Assembly: GCA_018712915.1 (NCBI GenBank)
Contig: DVGC01000028.1
Location: 1 to 55,570, forward strand
Length of the DNA: 55,570 nt
Source of the DNA: Candidatus Copromonas faecavium (nom. illeg.)
GTDB lineage: Bacteria; Bacillota; Clostridia; Lachnospirales; Lachnospiraceae
Direction of reading: 5' to 3'
Program-made: the position numbers and the translations under genes
The notes under the pieces: model-generated
Seen by the model: only the letters and a program-made list of their open reading frames with translations
Told to the model about the DNA's origin: nothing
Database searches by the model: none
Shown here: positions 17,301-26,348 of the stretch, one piece after another
Numbering within the stretch: the stretch's first letter is position 1
How the letters are laid out: every line of letters starts with the position of its first letter

Positions 17301-18320
17301 ATGAAAAATCAGACGCCGATTATTCAGTTAAAAGGGCTGGGAAAGGAATTTACAGGCAGTCAGGGAACGGTCCGGGCGCTGGAAAACATTGACCTTGAAA
17401 TCATGTCCGGGGAAATCTTCGGAATCATTGGCCTTTCCGGTGCGGGAAAAAGCACGCTGGTGCGGTGCATGAATTTCCTCGAGGTGCCGACGGAAGGAGA
17501 GGTTCTTTTTGAGGACCGGCCCTTATCAAAAATGACGGACAGGGAATTACGGGAAACCCGCCGTTCCATGGGAATGATTTTCCAGCAGTTCAATCTGCTG
17601 GCACAGAGAAATGTGGTGGATAATGTGTGTTTTCCTCTGGAAATCGGAGGAATGTCCCGGAAGGAAGCCAGGGTACGGGCTGAGGAGCTTCTGGAACTGG
17701 TGGGGTTAAAGGACAGGGCAGGCGCCTATCCGTCCCAGCTTTCCGGGGGACAGAAACAGAGAGTGGCCATTGCCAGGGCCATGGCCACCAATCCGAAAGT
17801 CATCCTCTGCGACGAGGCCACCAGTGCGCTGGATCCCAATACCACAAAATCCATTCTCCAGCTTTTAAAGGACATCAATAAGAGCCATGGAATTACTATT
17901 GTCATGATTACCCATGAAATGAGCGTTATCGAGGCCATTTGTGACCGGGTAGCCATCATCGATCAGAGCCATATCGCGGAAATTGGCGAGGTGACCAGAG
18001 TCTTTGCAGAACCCAAGTCCAGGATTGGCCGCCAGCTGATTCTCGGGGATGCGGTTCCGAAGGCAGAGTTTGGAACGGGGCGCCTGTTCCGGATTACCTT
18101 TGATGGACTGGCATCCAGTGAGCCGGTGATTTCCAATGTGGTGCTGGCCTGCAAGGTACCGGTGAATATTATGTATGCGGCCACAAGGGACATGAAAGGT
18201 ACGGCGGTGGGGCAGATGATCATCGAGCTGCCGGACAATGACCAGGATGTGGAAAAGGTTGTCCGGTATCTGCGCCGGGCCAAGGTTCCGTATGAGGAGG
18301 TAGGAAAAAATGACTTATAG
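17301..18320 (+). CDS. metN: Methionine ABC importer, ATP-binding protein
   Basis: This is the ATPase of the D/L-methionine uptake system. The 339 residues show Walker A GLSGAGKST, the ABC signature LSGGQKQRV, Walker B VILCDEATSALD and the H-loop MITHEMSV. A C-terminal NIL/ACT-like domain (about 265-339, starting near GRLFRITFDG) is the regulatory domain by which intracellular methionine inhibits MetNI. The ribosome site is AAGGAGAGAG before ATG 17301. The end overlaps metI by 11 bases. Expression probably depends on read-through of the upstream terminator. Confidence 0.95.
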   Translation: MKNQTPIIQLKGLGKEFTGSQGTVRALENIDLEIMSGEIFGIIGLSGAGKSTLVRCMNFLEVPTEGEVLFEDRPLSKMTDRELRETRRSMGMIFQQFNLLAQRNVVDNVCFPLEIGGMSRKEARVRAEELLELVGLKDRAGAYPSQLSGGQKQRVAIARAMATNPKVILCDEATSALDPNTTKSILQLLKDINKSHGITIVMITHEMSVIEAICDRVAIIDQSHIAEIGEVTRVFAEPKSRIGRQLILGDAVPKAEFGTGRLFRITFDGLASSEPVISNVVLACKVPVNIMYAATRDMKGTAVGQMIIELPDNDQDVEKVVRYLRRAKVPYEEVGKNDL

Positions 18321-18969
18321 TATGGCTGCCATGTTTGGCGAGGAATTGATCAATACACTGATTATGACGTTTGGTTCTTCCCTTTTTGCATATATCATCG
18401 GCCTGCCGCTGGGAATCCTCCTGGTGGTATGGGCGAAGGATGGAATCGCACCCAGCCCCAGAGCTCAGGAAATTCTGGGAGTTGCGATTAACCTGATTCG
18501 TTCCGTCCCGTTTCTGATTCTTCTGGTGGCTATTCAGTCCTTTACCAGAGCGCTGGTGGGAACGACCGTAGGTGTCAGAGCCATTCTTGTGCCCCTGACG
18601 CTGGCATCGGCGCCTTATGTGGCGAGAATTATCGAATCCTCCTTAAAGGAGGTGGACCGGGGTGTCATCGAGGCGGCCCGCTCCATGGGGGCTTCCACCT
18701 GGCAGATTATCTGGAAGGTGCTGCTTCCGGAAGCAAGACCATCGCTGCTGGTCAACGGGACCATTGCTGTCACGACGATTTTGGGCTATTCGGCTATGGC
18801 CGGTTTCGTAGGGGCCGGCGGACTTGGCGCCATTGCCATCAACTATGGTTATTACCGGTTTGAGGAAGGAATCATGTGGATTGCCATTGTCCTTCTGGTA
18901 ATTGTGGTTCAGGTGATTCAATCCCTGGGAATGGCTCTGGTAAAGCGGGTCGACCGGAGAGTACGCTGA
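18310..18969 (+). CDS. metI: Methionine ABC importer, permease
   Basis: This 219-residue membrane protein has about five hydrophobic segments and the permease coupling motif EAARSMGASTWQIIWKVLLP (EAA loop) that contacts MetN. It overlaps metN, with GAGGTAGG as ribosome site, and is the partner of the metQ lipoprotein gene that follows after a 197-base gap. That gap holds a 7-bp stem (GTTTCCG/CGGAAAC, 19000-19022) that may adjust metQ levels. Confidence 0.95.
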   Translation: MTYSMAAMFGEELINTLIMTFGSSLFAYIIGLPLGILLVVWAKDGIAPSPRAQEILGVAINLIRSVPFLILLVAIQSFTRALVGTTVGVRAILVPLTLASAPYVARIIESSLKEVDRGVIEAARSMGASTWQIIWKVLLPEARPSLLVNGTIAVTTILGYSAMAGFVGAGGLGAIAINYGYYRFEEGIMWIAIVLLVIVVQVIQSLGMALVKRVDRRVR

Positions 18970-19166
18970 TCTCATATGGTAAATCCTCCTGAACGGTGCG
19001 TTTCCGAAGCGCGCGCGGAAACAGCCAGAGGGAGATTTGCATAAATAAGCGTTTGTTTTGTGGAAAACCATGGGCAAACGGAAGATGGCTGTGGATAAAC
19101 AGCATATCATCACGAACATTATGAAAAACAGATACCCATACGGGTAGGAATAAAAGGAGAAAAATC

Positions 19167-19976
19167 ATGAAAAAAGCAGTTTTGATTCTTTTGGCAGGAG
19201 TTGCGGCAGCCGGGGTGCTGACTGGCTGCAGTTCAGGAGAAAGTGATGACAAGACCATCGTAGTTGGAGCAAGCCCTTCGCCCCATGCGGAAATTCTTGC
19301 TCAGGCTCAGCCGATTCTGGAGGAAGAAGGCTATACGCTTGAAATCAGGGAATATAATGACTATGTGCAGCCCAACGTGGCCCTGGATGCAGGGGACCTG
19401 GATGCAAACTATTTCCAGCACCAGATGTATCTGGACCAGTTTAATGAGGAAAATGATATGGATCTGGTATCGGCGGGCATGATTCATTACGAGCCCTTCG
19501 GAATCTATGCAGGAAAGACAGCTTCTTTGGAGGAGCTTCCGGACGGTGCTCAGGTGGCCGTACCCAATGATGCGACCAACGAAGCGAGAGCTCTTCTGCT
19601 TTTGCAGGCGGCAGGCGTACTGACATTAAACGAGGATGCAGGCGTGGCGGCCACCAGGCAGGATATTGTTGACAATCCAAAAAACATTGATATTATAGAA
19701 ATGGAGGCTGCGCAGCTTCCCCGCTCTCTCCAGGACGTGGATTTGGCGGTCATCAACGGTAACTATGCAATTCCGGCCGGATTAAAAGTCAGCGATGCTC
19801 TGGCGGTTGAGGATTCCAATTCTGTTGGGGCAACCACTTACGGAAACGTGATTGCGGTTCAGAATGGCCATGAAAACGACGAGAAGATTCAGGCTTTGGT
19901 GAACGCTTTAAAGAGCGATGAAGTGACGCAGTTTATTGAGGAAAATTATGAGGGAGCCGTAGTTCCGCTGCCTTAA
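19167..19976 (+). CDS. metQ: Methionine-binding lipoprotein
   Basis: This 269-residue substrate-binding protein of the NlpA/MetQ family has a lipoprotein signal peptide with lipobox LTGCSSG (Cys about residue 21). Family segments include IVVGASPSPHAEIL, ANYFQHQMYLDQFN and PNDATNEARALLLLQ. It would capture methionine outside the membrane and pass it to MetI. The ribosome site is AAAGGAG before ATG 19167. Just after the stop is a perfect 12-base palindrome, AGAACATGTTCT (19979-19990). Confidence 0.95.
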   Translation: MKKAVLILLAGVAAAGVLTGCSSGESDDKTIVVGASPSPHAEILAQAQPILEEEGYTLEIREYNDYVQPNVALDAGDLDANYFQHQMYLDQFNEENDMDLVSAGMIHYEPFGIYAGKTASLEELPDGAQVAVPNDATNEARALLLLQAAGVLTLNEDAGVAATRQDIVDNPKNIDIIEMEAAQLPRSLQDVDLAVINGNYAIPAGLKVSDALAVEDSNSVGATTYGNVIAVQNGHENDEKIQALVNALKSDEVTQFIEENYEGAVVPLP

Positions 19977-20129
19977 TGAGAACATGTTCTTGCTTCCGTT
20001 AAGAGAGATTCTGCTTTCCTGGCGGAAACTGCTTTTCTGACAGGACGGCAGATATCTGCTTTCAGCGAGAGAAGGACCGGCGGCGGAGGATGCCTGCCCT
20101 CGAAAATAAAATTAGTAGGAGGAATGGAA

Positions 20130-20927
20130 ATGGCAAAATTCGGATTTATTGGAATGGGAAATATGGGAAGCGCGATTATGAAAGGCCTGTTAAAGGTCTA
20201 TGAGCCGTCGGAGATTCTGTTCACGGATGCGTCAAAGGAACGGAGAGAGGCAATTACGGCGGAAACGGGAGTTGCCCATGTGGATTCCAACACGGAGTGT
20301 GTCAAACAGTCCAAATATGTGGTTTTGGCAGTGAAGCCCCAGGTGATCGGTTCTGTTTTTGCAGATATTAAGGACGTGATTTCCAGAGATCAGATTGTCA
20401 TTTCCATCGTGGCCGGATACGCAACGGAGGATCTGCAGGCAGGTCTGGGAGAAGCGGCAAGAATTGTCCGCTCCATGCCCAACACTCCTGCCATGGTGGG
20501 CGAGGGTATGACCGGCGTTTGCTATGACGATGCTCTGTTTAATGAAGAAGAGAAGGAGACCATTCACCGGTTCTTCACTTCCTTTGGAAAGATGGAACGG
20601 GTGGATGAGAAGCTGATTGATGTGGTTGGAAGTGCCAGCGGCTGCTCTCCTGCTTATGTGTACATGTTTATTGAGGCGCTGGCGGATGGCTGTGTAAAGA
20701 ACGGACTTCCCAGACAGACAGCATACCGGATGGTGGCTCAGGCCGTTCTTGGAAGTGCGAAAATGGTTCTGGAGACAGGCAAGCATCCCGGCGAATTAAA
20801 GGACATGGTCTGCTCTCCCGGAGGAACGACCATCGAAGGCCTGGCAGCTCTGGAGGAGTGCGGTTTCCGCGGCGCGATTATCAAAGCCTGCGATGCCAAC
20901 TATGAGAAGAACAAAAAGCTGAAATAG
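20130..20927 (+). CDS. proC: Pyrroline-5-carboxylate reductase
   Basis: This enzyme makes proline by NAD(P)H-dependent reduction of pyrroline-5-carboxylate. The 265-residue protein opens with the Rossmann motif FGFIGMGNMGSAIMKG. It continues with VVLAVKPQ, RSMPNTPAMVGEGMTG and the C-terminal signature region LKDMVCSPGGTTIEGL. ATG 20130 is preferred to ATG 20124 because AGGAGG ends at 20122, only one base before the latter. nudF follows after ten bases, so they are likely co-transcribed. Confidence 0.95.
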   Translation: MAKFGFIGMGNMGSAIMKGLLKVYEPSEILFTDASKERREAITAETGVAHVDSNTECVKQSKYVVLAVKPQVIGSVFADIKDVISRDQIVISIVAGYATEDLQAGLGEAARIVRSMPNTPAMVGEGMTGVCYDDALFNEEEKETIHRFFTSFGKMERVDEKLIDVVGSASGCSPAYVYMFIEALADGCVKNGLPRQTAYRMVAQAVLGSAKMVLETGKHPGELKDMVCSPGGTTIEGLAALEECGFRGAIIKACDANYEKNKKLK

Positions 20928-20937
20928 GAGCCGGAAA

Positions 20938-21492
20938 ATGGAAGAAACGATTCGTTTAAAAAGAGAACTGGCCTATACCGGTACGATTTTGAAGATTTAC
21001 CGGGATACGGTGGTGGCCAACGGCCATCAGGAGGTTTATGATTACATTCACCACGACGGCGCGGCGGCTGTTCTTCCGGTAACAAAGGATGGGAAGATTC
21101 TGATGGTACGCCAGTACCGGAACGCGCTGGACCGGTTTACTCTGGAGATTCCGGCCGGCAAGCTGGATGCGCCGGATGAGCCGAAAATTGACTGTGCCTA
21201 CCGAGAACTGGAGGAGGAGACGGGATTTCGGAGTGAGAATCTGGAATACCTGATGACCATTAACACAACGGTGGCATTCTGCGACGAATGCATCGGCGTC
21301 TATATTGCCAGAGATTTAATCCCCTCCCAGCAGCATCTGGATGAGGATGAAAGCATCGATGTGGAGGAATGGGAGGTTTTGGATCTGCTTCGGCTCATCT
21401 ACTCCGGAAAGATGACCGACGGAAAAACGGTGGCGGCCATTCTCGCCTATGCCCAGCGGGAGGGAATCCGCCTGGAGGACGAAAAGAACTGA
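20938..21492 (+). CDS. nudF: NUDIX hydrolase, ADP-ribose pyrophosphatase type
   Basis: It is predicted to hydrolyse ADP-ribose to AMP and ribose phosphate. The 184 residues include the Nudix box region AGKLDAPDEPKIDCAYRELE followed by EETGF. The spacing between the first Gly and the first Glu is six rather than the textbook five. VRQYRNALDRFTLEIPAGKL upstream of the box is typical of the ADP-ribose-specific group. The order nudF-spoIIM-xerD resembles the Bacillus arrangement. A 17-bp tandem repeat begins inside its last codons. Confidence 0.88.
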   Translation: MEETIRLKRELAYTGTILKIYRDTVVANGHQEVYDYIHHDGAAAVLPVTKDGKILMVRQYRNALDRFTLEIPAGKLDAPDEPKIDCAYRELEEETGFRSENLEYLMTINTTVAFCDECIGVYIARDLIPSQQHLDEDESIDVEEWEVLDLLRLIYSGKMTDGKTVAAILAYAQREGIRLEDEKN

Positions 21493-21672
21493 CGGATGGG
21501 ATGGTCCGGTGGGGAAGATGGTCTGACGGGTGAAATGGTTTGGCGAGCAAAATGGTCTGGTGGCTGAACTGGTCCGGCGGATGAAATAGTTTGACGAGAG
21601 AAATAGTCCGACGGGCGAAAGTGTCCGACAGGTGAAACGGTTTGGCGAGCAAAATGACCTAGTGGGCGAAAG
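21486..21672 (+). repeat. Eleven-copy degenerate 17-bp tandem repeat after nudF
   Basis: Eleven consecutive 17-base units run from 21486 (across the nudF stop codon) to 21672, with a consensus close to ggtctgacgggtgaaat. Units 21537-21553 and 21639-21655 are identical (ggtttggcgagcaaaat) and lie six units apart, hinting at an older 102-bp block duplication. As 17 is not a multiple of 3 and stop codons are rare in the unit, all minus-strand frames stay open through it; these are not genes. Confidence 0.9.
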
Positions 21673-21738
21673 GCCCCGGGCTCGAGAACAGAAAAAGAAC
21701 TGATAAAAAGGAATAGCCGGCATCCTGACTGGAATATA

Positions 21739-22311
21739 ATGGAGCAAACAGGGCAGGGATGTGACGGGATGCCGGAAGGAATGATGGACAGAAGGGACAG
21801 CCTGGAACTGCGGCTGTCTCTTTTTTTACTTTTAGGGGCTCTGGCGGGAACCATATTTTGCAATGCCATGGGAGAGGAGGCAAAGTCTGCGCTCGGAAGT
21901 ATGGAAGAGAGTCTGGTTTCCGTGTCCATGGTGCAGAAGCTGGATTTCTGCCAGTTGTTTGGCATGGTACTCAGGGAACGGCTCTTGTGGTTATTTCTTG
22001 GATTTTTGTGTGCGCTGACGGCCATATCGGGACTTTTGTTTTCATGTATGGCGGTTTATTTTGGATTTTCGGTTTCCGTTCTGGTCTGTGCCATGACGAT
22101 GAATACCGGGCTGGCAGCCATTTTCCAGTATGGTCTTCTTGTCTTTCCCCAATGTGTCTTTTATGTGCCCGCTATGTATCTTCTTGCGATCTGGATGCCG
22201 GGGCAGGGACTGGCATTAAAGTGGAAACCGGCCTTTTTCCTCCTGGGACTTACGGTATTGGGAGCGGCTGCAGAAAGCTTTTTGAATCCGTGGGTGCTGG
22301 CAGTTTTATAA
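21739..22311 (+). CDS. spoIIM: SpoIIM-like membrane protein (stage II sporulation M family)
   Basis: The protein has up to 190 residues with about five hydrophobic segments. The region LGFLCALTAISGLLFSCMA through FPQCVFYVPAMYLLAIW matches the layout of SpoIIM/DUF95 proteins, membrane components of the engulfment machinery (SpoIIDMP) in spore formers. Position between nudF and xerD supports this. The start is uncertain: ATG 21739 lacks a good ribosome site, ATG 21769 follows CAGGGA, and ATG 21784 follows GGAAGGA. The hydrophobic part starts after all three. A terminator follows. Confidence 0.72.
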   Translation: MEQTGQGCDGMPEGMMDRRDSLELRLSLFLLLGALAGTIFCNAMGEEAKSALGSMEESLVSVSMVQKLDFCQLFGMVLRERLLWLFLGFLCALTAISGLLFSCMAVYFGFSVSVLVCAMTMNTGLAAIFQYGLLVFPQCVFYVPAMYLLAIWMPGQGLALKWKPAFFLLGLTVLGAAAESFLNPWVLAVL

Positions 22312-22325
22312 AAAATTTTATGTTC

Positions 22326-22379
22326 ATAACAACATCTTGTCCGATTTGTAAAAGTGGGGGCAAGATGTTGTTATTTTTA
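22326..22379 (+). terminator. Terminator after spoIIM
   Basis: ATAACAACATCTTG (22326-22339) and CAAGATGTTGTTAT (22361-22374) are perfect 14-base complements followed by T. Confidence 0.9.
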
Positions 22380-22421
22380 TGTTAATCACGGAAAAGTAGA
22401 GACAAAGTGGGAAAAATATGT

Positions 22422-22450
22422 TTGATTTTATGGAAAAATGGGGATATAAT
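22422..22450 (+). promoter_or_regulatory. Promoter of xerD
   Basis: TTGATT at 22422-22427, 17 bases, then TATAAT at 22445-22450. It overlaps the upstream part of the open frame and supports the start at 22503. Confidence 0.75.
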
Positions 22451-22502
22451 GTAAAAAACATTGCCTTATGAAGACAAATTTGGGGAAATCAGGGTAGAAA
22501 CG

Positions 22503-23402
22503 ATGAAAGAGTGTATTCAGGACTTTGCTGCTTATCTGGAGCGGGAGAAGCATGCATCAAAAAACACACAGATATCTTATCAGAGAGATCTGATGCAGAT
22601 GGCTGCCTATCTGGAGACGAAGGGAATTCAGGAGACGGTGAAGGTGACGAAAACTGTGCTCAACTCCTACCTTCTTTATCTGGAGGGAAGCGGAAAGGCA
22701 CCGACGACCATTTCAAGGACGTTGGCTTCCATAAAAGCGTTTTTTCATTATGAATACAGGAAGGGGAAGCTCCGCCGGGATCCGGCGGAATCCATTCATG
22801 CACCGAAAATTGAAAAGAAAACGCCGGTGATTTTATCCACCGGGGAAGTGGACCGGCTGCTGGCCCAGCCGTCGGGGAAAACCGCCAAGGAAATTCGGGA
22901 CAAGGCCATGCTGGAGCTGATGTATGCAACCGGTCTTCGCGTGTCGGAGCTGGTGCATTTAAAGACGGAGGATGTAAATCTGCAGGTGGGATTTCTGACC
23001 TGCCGGGACGAGCATAAGGAACGGACGGTTCCCTTCGGAAAGGCGGCCAGGGATGCTCTTTCCAGATATATGGAGCAGTCCAGGCCGGAGCTTTTGAGAG
23101 GGCGGGAATCTGCCTGGCTGTTTGTCAACTGCAGCGGCGGAGTTATGAGCCGCCAGGGCTTCTGGAAAATTATCAAGTTTTACGGGCAGCAGGCCGGAAT
23201 TGAGGCTGATATTACGCCTCATACCCTGCGCCATTCATTCGCGGCCCATCTGATTGGAAACGGGGCCGACTTGAAAGCGGTTCAGACCATGATGGGACAT
23301 TCGGATCCGGCGGCCACCCAGATGTATGCTGCCTATCTGGGGCGGGAGGCGGCCAGAGAGGCAGATCTGCGGGGAATGTCCGGAGGGACGAATGCAAATT
23401 GA
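22503..23402 (+). CDS. xerD: Site-specific tyrosine recombinase XerD
   Basis: XerD acts with a partner at dif to resolve chromosome dimers. The 299-residue protein has an N-terminal SAM-like core-binding domain (1-95, FAAYLEREKHASKNTQISYQ) and a catalytic domain with Arg in ATGLRVSELVHLK, HTLRHSFAAHLI, GHSDPAATQMYA and the nucleophilic Tyr in that last motif. The length fits XerD exactly. ATG 22503 is preferred over the TTG at 22461 because it gives the family length and lies after the promoter. Its position after spoIIM argues for the housekeeping XerD rather than a phage integrase. Confidence 0.92.
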   Translation: MKECIQDFAAYLEREKHASKNTQISYQRDLMQMAAYLETKGIQETVKVTKTVLNSYLLYLEGSGKAPTTISRTLASIKAFFHYEYRKGKLRRDPAESIHAPKIEKKTPVILSTGEVDRLLAQPSGKTAKEIRDKAMLELMYATGLRVSELVHLKTEDVNLQVGFLTCRDEHKERTVPFGKAARDALSRYMEQSRPELLRGRESAWLFVNCSGGVMSRQGFWKIIKFYGQQAGIEADITPHTLRHSFAAHLIGNGADLKAVQTMMGHSDPAATQMYAAYLGREAAREADLRGMSGGTNAN

Positions 23403-23454
23403 TAAGGCCTACTGCTTTCCCATGCTGCAGAGATTAAGATGAAAGGGGCTTCTG

Positions 23455-24420
23455 TCAGCCGAGAGAACCTGGATGGATATAGGTTGTGGGGCACAGGGCG
23501 TTGATTTGCTGATCAAGCTTTGTCCTTACCATTTCAATTAAAGAGGATGCTGCCGGAGAAAGGCGGCGTCCTTTTTTGTATATGGCATAAAAGGTTGCGG
23601 TGACAGCGGGTTCTATAACCGAAAAAATCCGGATATTGTCAATGTTTCGGCTCCAGTTGATGTAGCCAAGGAGCGAAAAACCGACGCCATATCCTTTGTT
23701 GACCAGGCTGATTATGATGAATATTTTTCTCAGCATGAAAATTTCCTTTGGCTGTACGGAACAGCCCTTCAGAATCTGATCGCTGTATTTTCTGAGACTC
23801 TGTCCTTCGATGGGGAGAATAAAGCGCTCGTTGACAAACAGGGATAAGTCAATCCAGGGAAAGGACTGACCTTCCCTGTTTTCTGCATAGATGGTCAGAG
23901 GATGGTCTTTTGCGGTAATAAAAACGACTTCGTCGCTGAACAGGGGTACATATTCAAATTCTTTGCTTTTCTTATTGCAGTTACAGAAAAAAATATCCAA
24001 TTGGTTATTTAAAAGCATTTGTTCCATGGGGGAGTAATTGCCGGTGATCCACTGGATTTTTACTTTCGGATACATGGCGGTGATTTCCGGAAGAATATCC
24101 GGCGTAAGAAAGTGTGCGCGAATATCCTGCATCCCGACCCGCAGACGTTCGGTCTGCCCGTTGATGATAGCAGAAAGCTCTGTATCAAAGGAATTTTTCA
24201 GGCTCAGCATTTGACGCGCCTTTTCCACATAAAGTTCTCCTGCCCGTGTGAGAACGAACTGTTTTCCGATCCGTTCGAACAGGCGGACGCCCAGATGGTT
24301 TTCCAGGTTGCTGATATATAAGCTTAAAGCAGGCTGGGAAACGTAGAGCTGCTTGGCTGCCTGGGTAAGGTTTCCAATATCCGCAAGGGTGCATACATAA
24401 GTCTGTTCTTTTAAATTCAT
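23455..24420 (-). CDS. LysR-family transcriptional regulator
   Basis: This 321-residue LysR-type regulator has an N-terminal winged helix-turn-helix (LTQAAKQLYVSQPALSLYIS, residues 17-36) and a periplasmic-binding-like effector domain from about 90. It is divergent from the first peptide-type ABC operon, 281 bases away, and is the likely regulator of that operon. The effector domain is typical and no ligand can be named. Its stop lies 52 bases from the end of convergent xerD. The ribosome site is AAAGGA before ATG 24420. Confidence 0.92.
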   Translation of the reverse strand: MNLKEQTYVCTLADIGNLTQAAKQLYVSQPALSLYISNLENHLGVRLFERIGKQFVLTRAGELYVEKARQMLSLKNSFDTELSAIINGQTERLRVGMQDIRAHFLTPDILPEITAMYPKVKIQWITGNYSPMEQMLLNNQLDIFFCNCNKKSKEFEYVPLFSDEVVFITAKDHPLTIYAENREGQSFPWIDLSLFVNERFILPIEGQSLRKYSDQILKGCSVQPKEIFMLRKIFIIISLVNKGYGVGFSLLGYINWSRNIDNIRIFSVIEPAVTATFYAIYKKGRRLSPAASSLIEMVRTKLDQQINALCPTTYIHPGSLG

Positions 24421-24496
24421 ATCATGTCCTTTCCGCTTATTTTACAATTATTTCCCAGTATCTTTCCCTTATCTTATCACAAAGCCATAAGAATAA

Positions 24497-24552
24497 CAAA
24501 TGATTTTAATTATTTTATTTGATTTTACAAATAATCAGTAAATATATATAAT
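24497..24552 (+). promoter_or_regulatory. Promoter and possible LysR operator of the first ABC operon
   Basis: TTTACA at 24524-24529, 17 bases, then TATAAT at 24547-24552. Upstream and overlapping are CAAAT (24497-24501), ATTTG (24517-24521) and CAAAT (24528-24532), an AT-rich dyad suited to a LysR-type site. The surrounding 24421-24700 is very AT-rich and holds no gene. Confidence 0.6.
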
Positions 24553-24701
24553 AATTGTAAAGATAAAGAGCATAATTTGTAAAAAGAAGATAAAAGATTG
24601 CTTTTATAAATAAAATTTGGATAATTTTGGAAAGATGCAGCTGGAAGAGAGGAAAGGCTCGGAAGGCTTCACGAATAACAAAGGAAAAAGGAGGATATGC
24701 A

Positions 24702-26333
24702 ATGAGAAAGAGAATGCTGAGTACGCTGCTGGCCTTTTGTGTTGGTTTGTCGCTATGTGCCTGCGGAGGCGGAGGACAGACTGCGGAGGAGACAACGGCA
24801 GGAGAAACGACGGAAGCCTCTTCGGAGGCAGGAACGGCCGGTGTGAATCAGGGACCTATTCAGGCACAGGAAGGAGAAGTACAGTCGGACAAGGATACCC
24901 TGGTGGTTGCTTTCGATAGGGAACCGGCGACCTTAGATCCGCTGGGGAATAACGTAACCGTAAAGAGAATGATAGAGGGAGGAATTTTTGACACGCTCCT
25001 GAAATTTGACGAGAATCTTCAGCCGGCTCCATGTCTGGCAGAAAGCTGGGAACAGGTGGACGAACTGACCTGGAAATTCAATCTGAGGAAAGATGCGAAA
25101 TTCCATAATGGTGACCCGGTGACTTCCCAGGATGTAAAATTCAGCTTCCTCAGAGTTCATAACGGAACCCAGGGAAATGACGGAACCAATGGATTTGATC
25201 CAGAAGGATATGAAACTCCCGATGATTATACATTCATTCTTAAGACGCTGGAACCGTATGCATTTACGGAGGCGCAGCTTTGCAACCAGGCATTAAGTAT
25301 CGTTCCGGAGAAGGTTGTAACGGAAATGGGAGACGATGCTTTTGGCCGGGCGCCGATAGGCAGTGGTCCTTATAAATTTGTGTCATGGACTGCCGGAGAC
25401 AATATTACGGTGGAGAGGAATGATGATTACTGGGGTGAAAAGTCTATTTTAAAGACCATCAAATTCCGCGTAATTACTGAGAGTGCAAGCCGAACCATCG
25501 ATTTGGAAAGCGGAGGCATCGACATTGCTCTTTCGCTTCCCACGACCGATGCGGATAGAATCAATGAAAATCCCGATACGCAGCTGATTGTCAGTACAGG
25601 AGCCACAGACCGGTATATTGCGTTCAACTGTCAAAAAGAGATTTTCCAGGATAAAAGAGTCCGTCAGGCATTAAACTATGCCACGGATAAAGAAGCTATC
25701 CGCATCGTATGCTATGGAGAGAATACATCGGAACCCATGGACAGCGTGGTTCCCAGCACTCTTCCCGGTCATACCAGTGATTTGACTCCTTATGATTATG
25801 ATGTGGAAAAAGCAAAGGCTCTGCTGGAAGAGGCCGGGTATGGAGATGGTTTCACAGTAGAATTTATGTATCTTGCAAACTCCACCAATAATATGCTGGC
25901 AGAGCTGCTGCAGCAGATGTGGGCGCAGGTTAATGTAACGCTGGAGTTAAAGCCTACGGAGTCTGGGGCGCTGACGACGGCGCTGAACAAAGGCGAACAG
26001 GAGCTTTGCTGTGCCGGTACCAGCTTCGCAATTTTTGAGGCAGGAGCCGGACTTTACAACATGTTCCATTCTGACAGGATGTATTCCGGAAGTGCCAGAG
26101 CAAACCTTTCTGACCCGGAGGTGGATGCTGTTCTGGACGAGATCACCAGAACGACGGACGCGGAAGCCAGGGCGGAACTGGTGGTTGAGGCTCAGAAGCT
26201 GATTCATGAGGATTCACCGTTTATCTATCTGGCATTTACAAAGAACATCATCGGAGCCGGAAGCAAGGTGCGCGGCTTCAATCCTGTACCAACCGCCATG
26301 TATGATTTCAGAACCGTATATTTTGTTGAATAG
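24702..26333 (+). CDS. Peptide-type ABC importer, substrate-binding lipoprotein (system 1)
   Basis: This 543-residue solute-binding protein is of family 5 (OppA/DppA type). It has a lipoprotein signal with Cys in LSLCACGGG and then a Thr/Glu/Gly-rich linker (about 24-60). The mature domain opens DTLVVAFDREPATLDPLG and has the family pattern WKFNLRKDAKFHNGDPVTSQ and GSGPYKFVSW. ATG 24702 is chosen because AAAGGAGG lies eight bases upstream. The ligand could be peptides, but family 5 also binds nickel, opines and sugars. It is the first gene of a five-gene operon and is followed by an internal terminator. Confidence 0.93.
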   Translation: MRKRMLSTLLAFCVGLSLCACGGGGQTAEETTAGETTEASSEAGTAGVNQGPIQAQEGEVQSDKDTLVVAFDREPATLDPLGNNVTVKRMIEGGIFDTLLKFDENLQPAPCLAESWEQVDELTWKFNLRKDAKFHNGDPVTSQDVKFSFLRVHNGTQGNDGTNGFDPEGYETPDDYTFILKTLEPYAFTEAQLCNQALSIVPEKVVTEMGDDAFGRAPIGSGPYKFVSWTAGDNITVERNDDYWGEKSILKTIKFRVITESASRTIDLESGGIDIALSLPTTDADRINENPDTQLIVSTGATDRYIAFNCQKEIFQDKRVRQALNYATDKEAIRIVCYGENTSEPMDSVVPSTLPGHTSDLTPYDYDVEKAKALLEEAGYGDGFTVEFMYLANSTNNMLAELLQQMWAQVNVTLELKPTESGALTTALNKGEQELCCAGTSFAIFEAGAGLYNMFHSDRMYSGSARANLSDPEVDAVLDEITRTTDAEARAELVVEAQKLIHEDSPFIYLAFTKNIIGAGSKVRGFNPVPTAMYDFRTVYFVE

Positions 26334-26348
26334 GAAATCTGTTTTACC

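Noticed and set aside
19979-19990. Perfect palindrome AGAACATGTTCT after metQ considered as an SOS box
   Set aside because: The spacing between GAAC and GTTC is two bases, not four, and it lies after a stop codon without a promoter.
21316-22025. Several long minus-strand frames over the nudF-spoIIM gap
   Set aside because: They stay open only because the 17-bp repeat lacks stop codons in every frame. They have no ribosome sites and are antisense to real genes.
22503-23402. Tyrosine recombinase as sign of an integrated element
   Set aside because: Its position after spoIIM, the exact XerD length and the absence of att-like repeats or phage genes fit the housekeeping enzyme.
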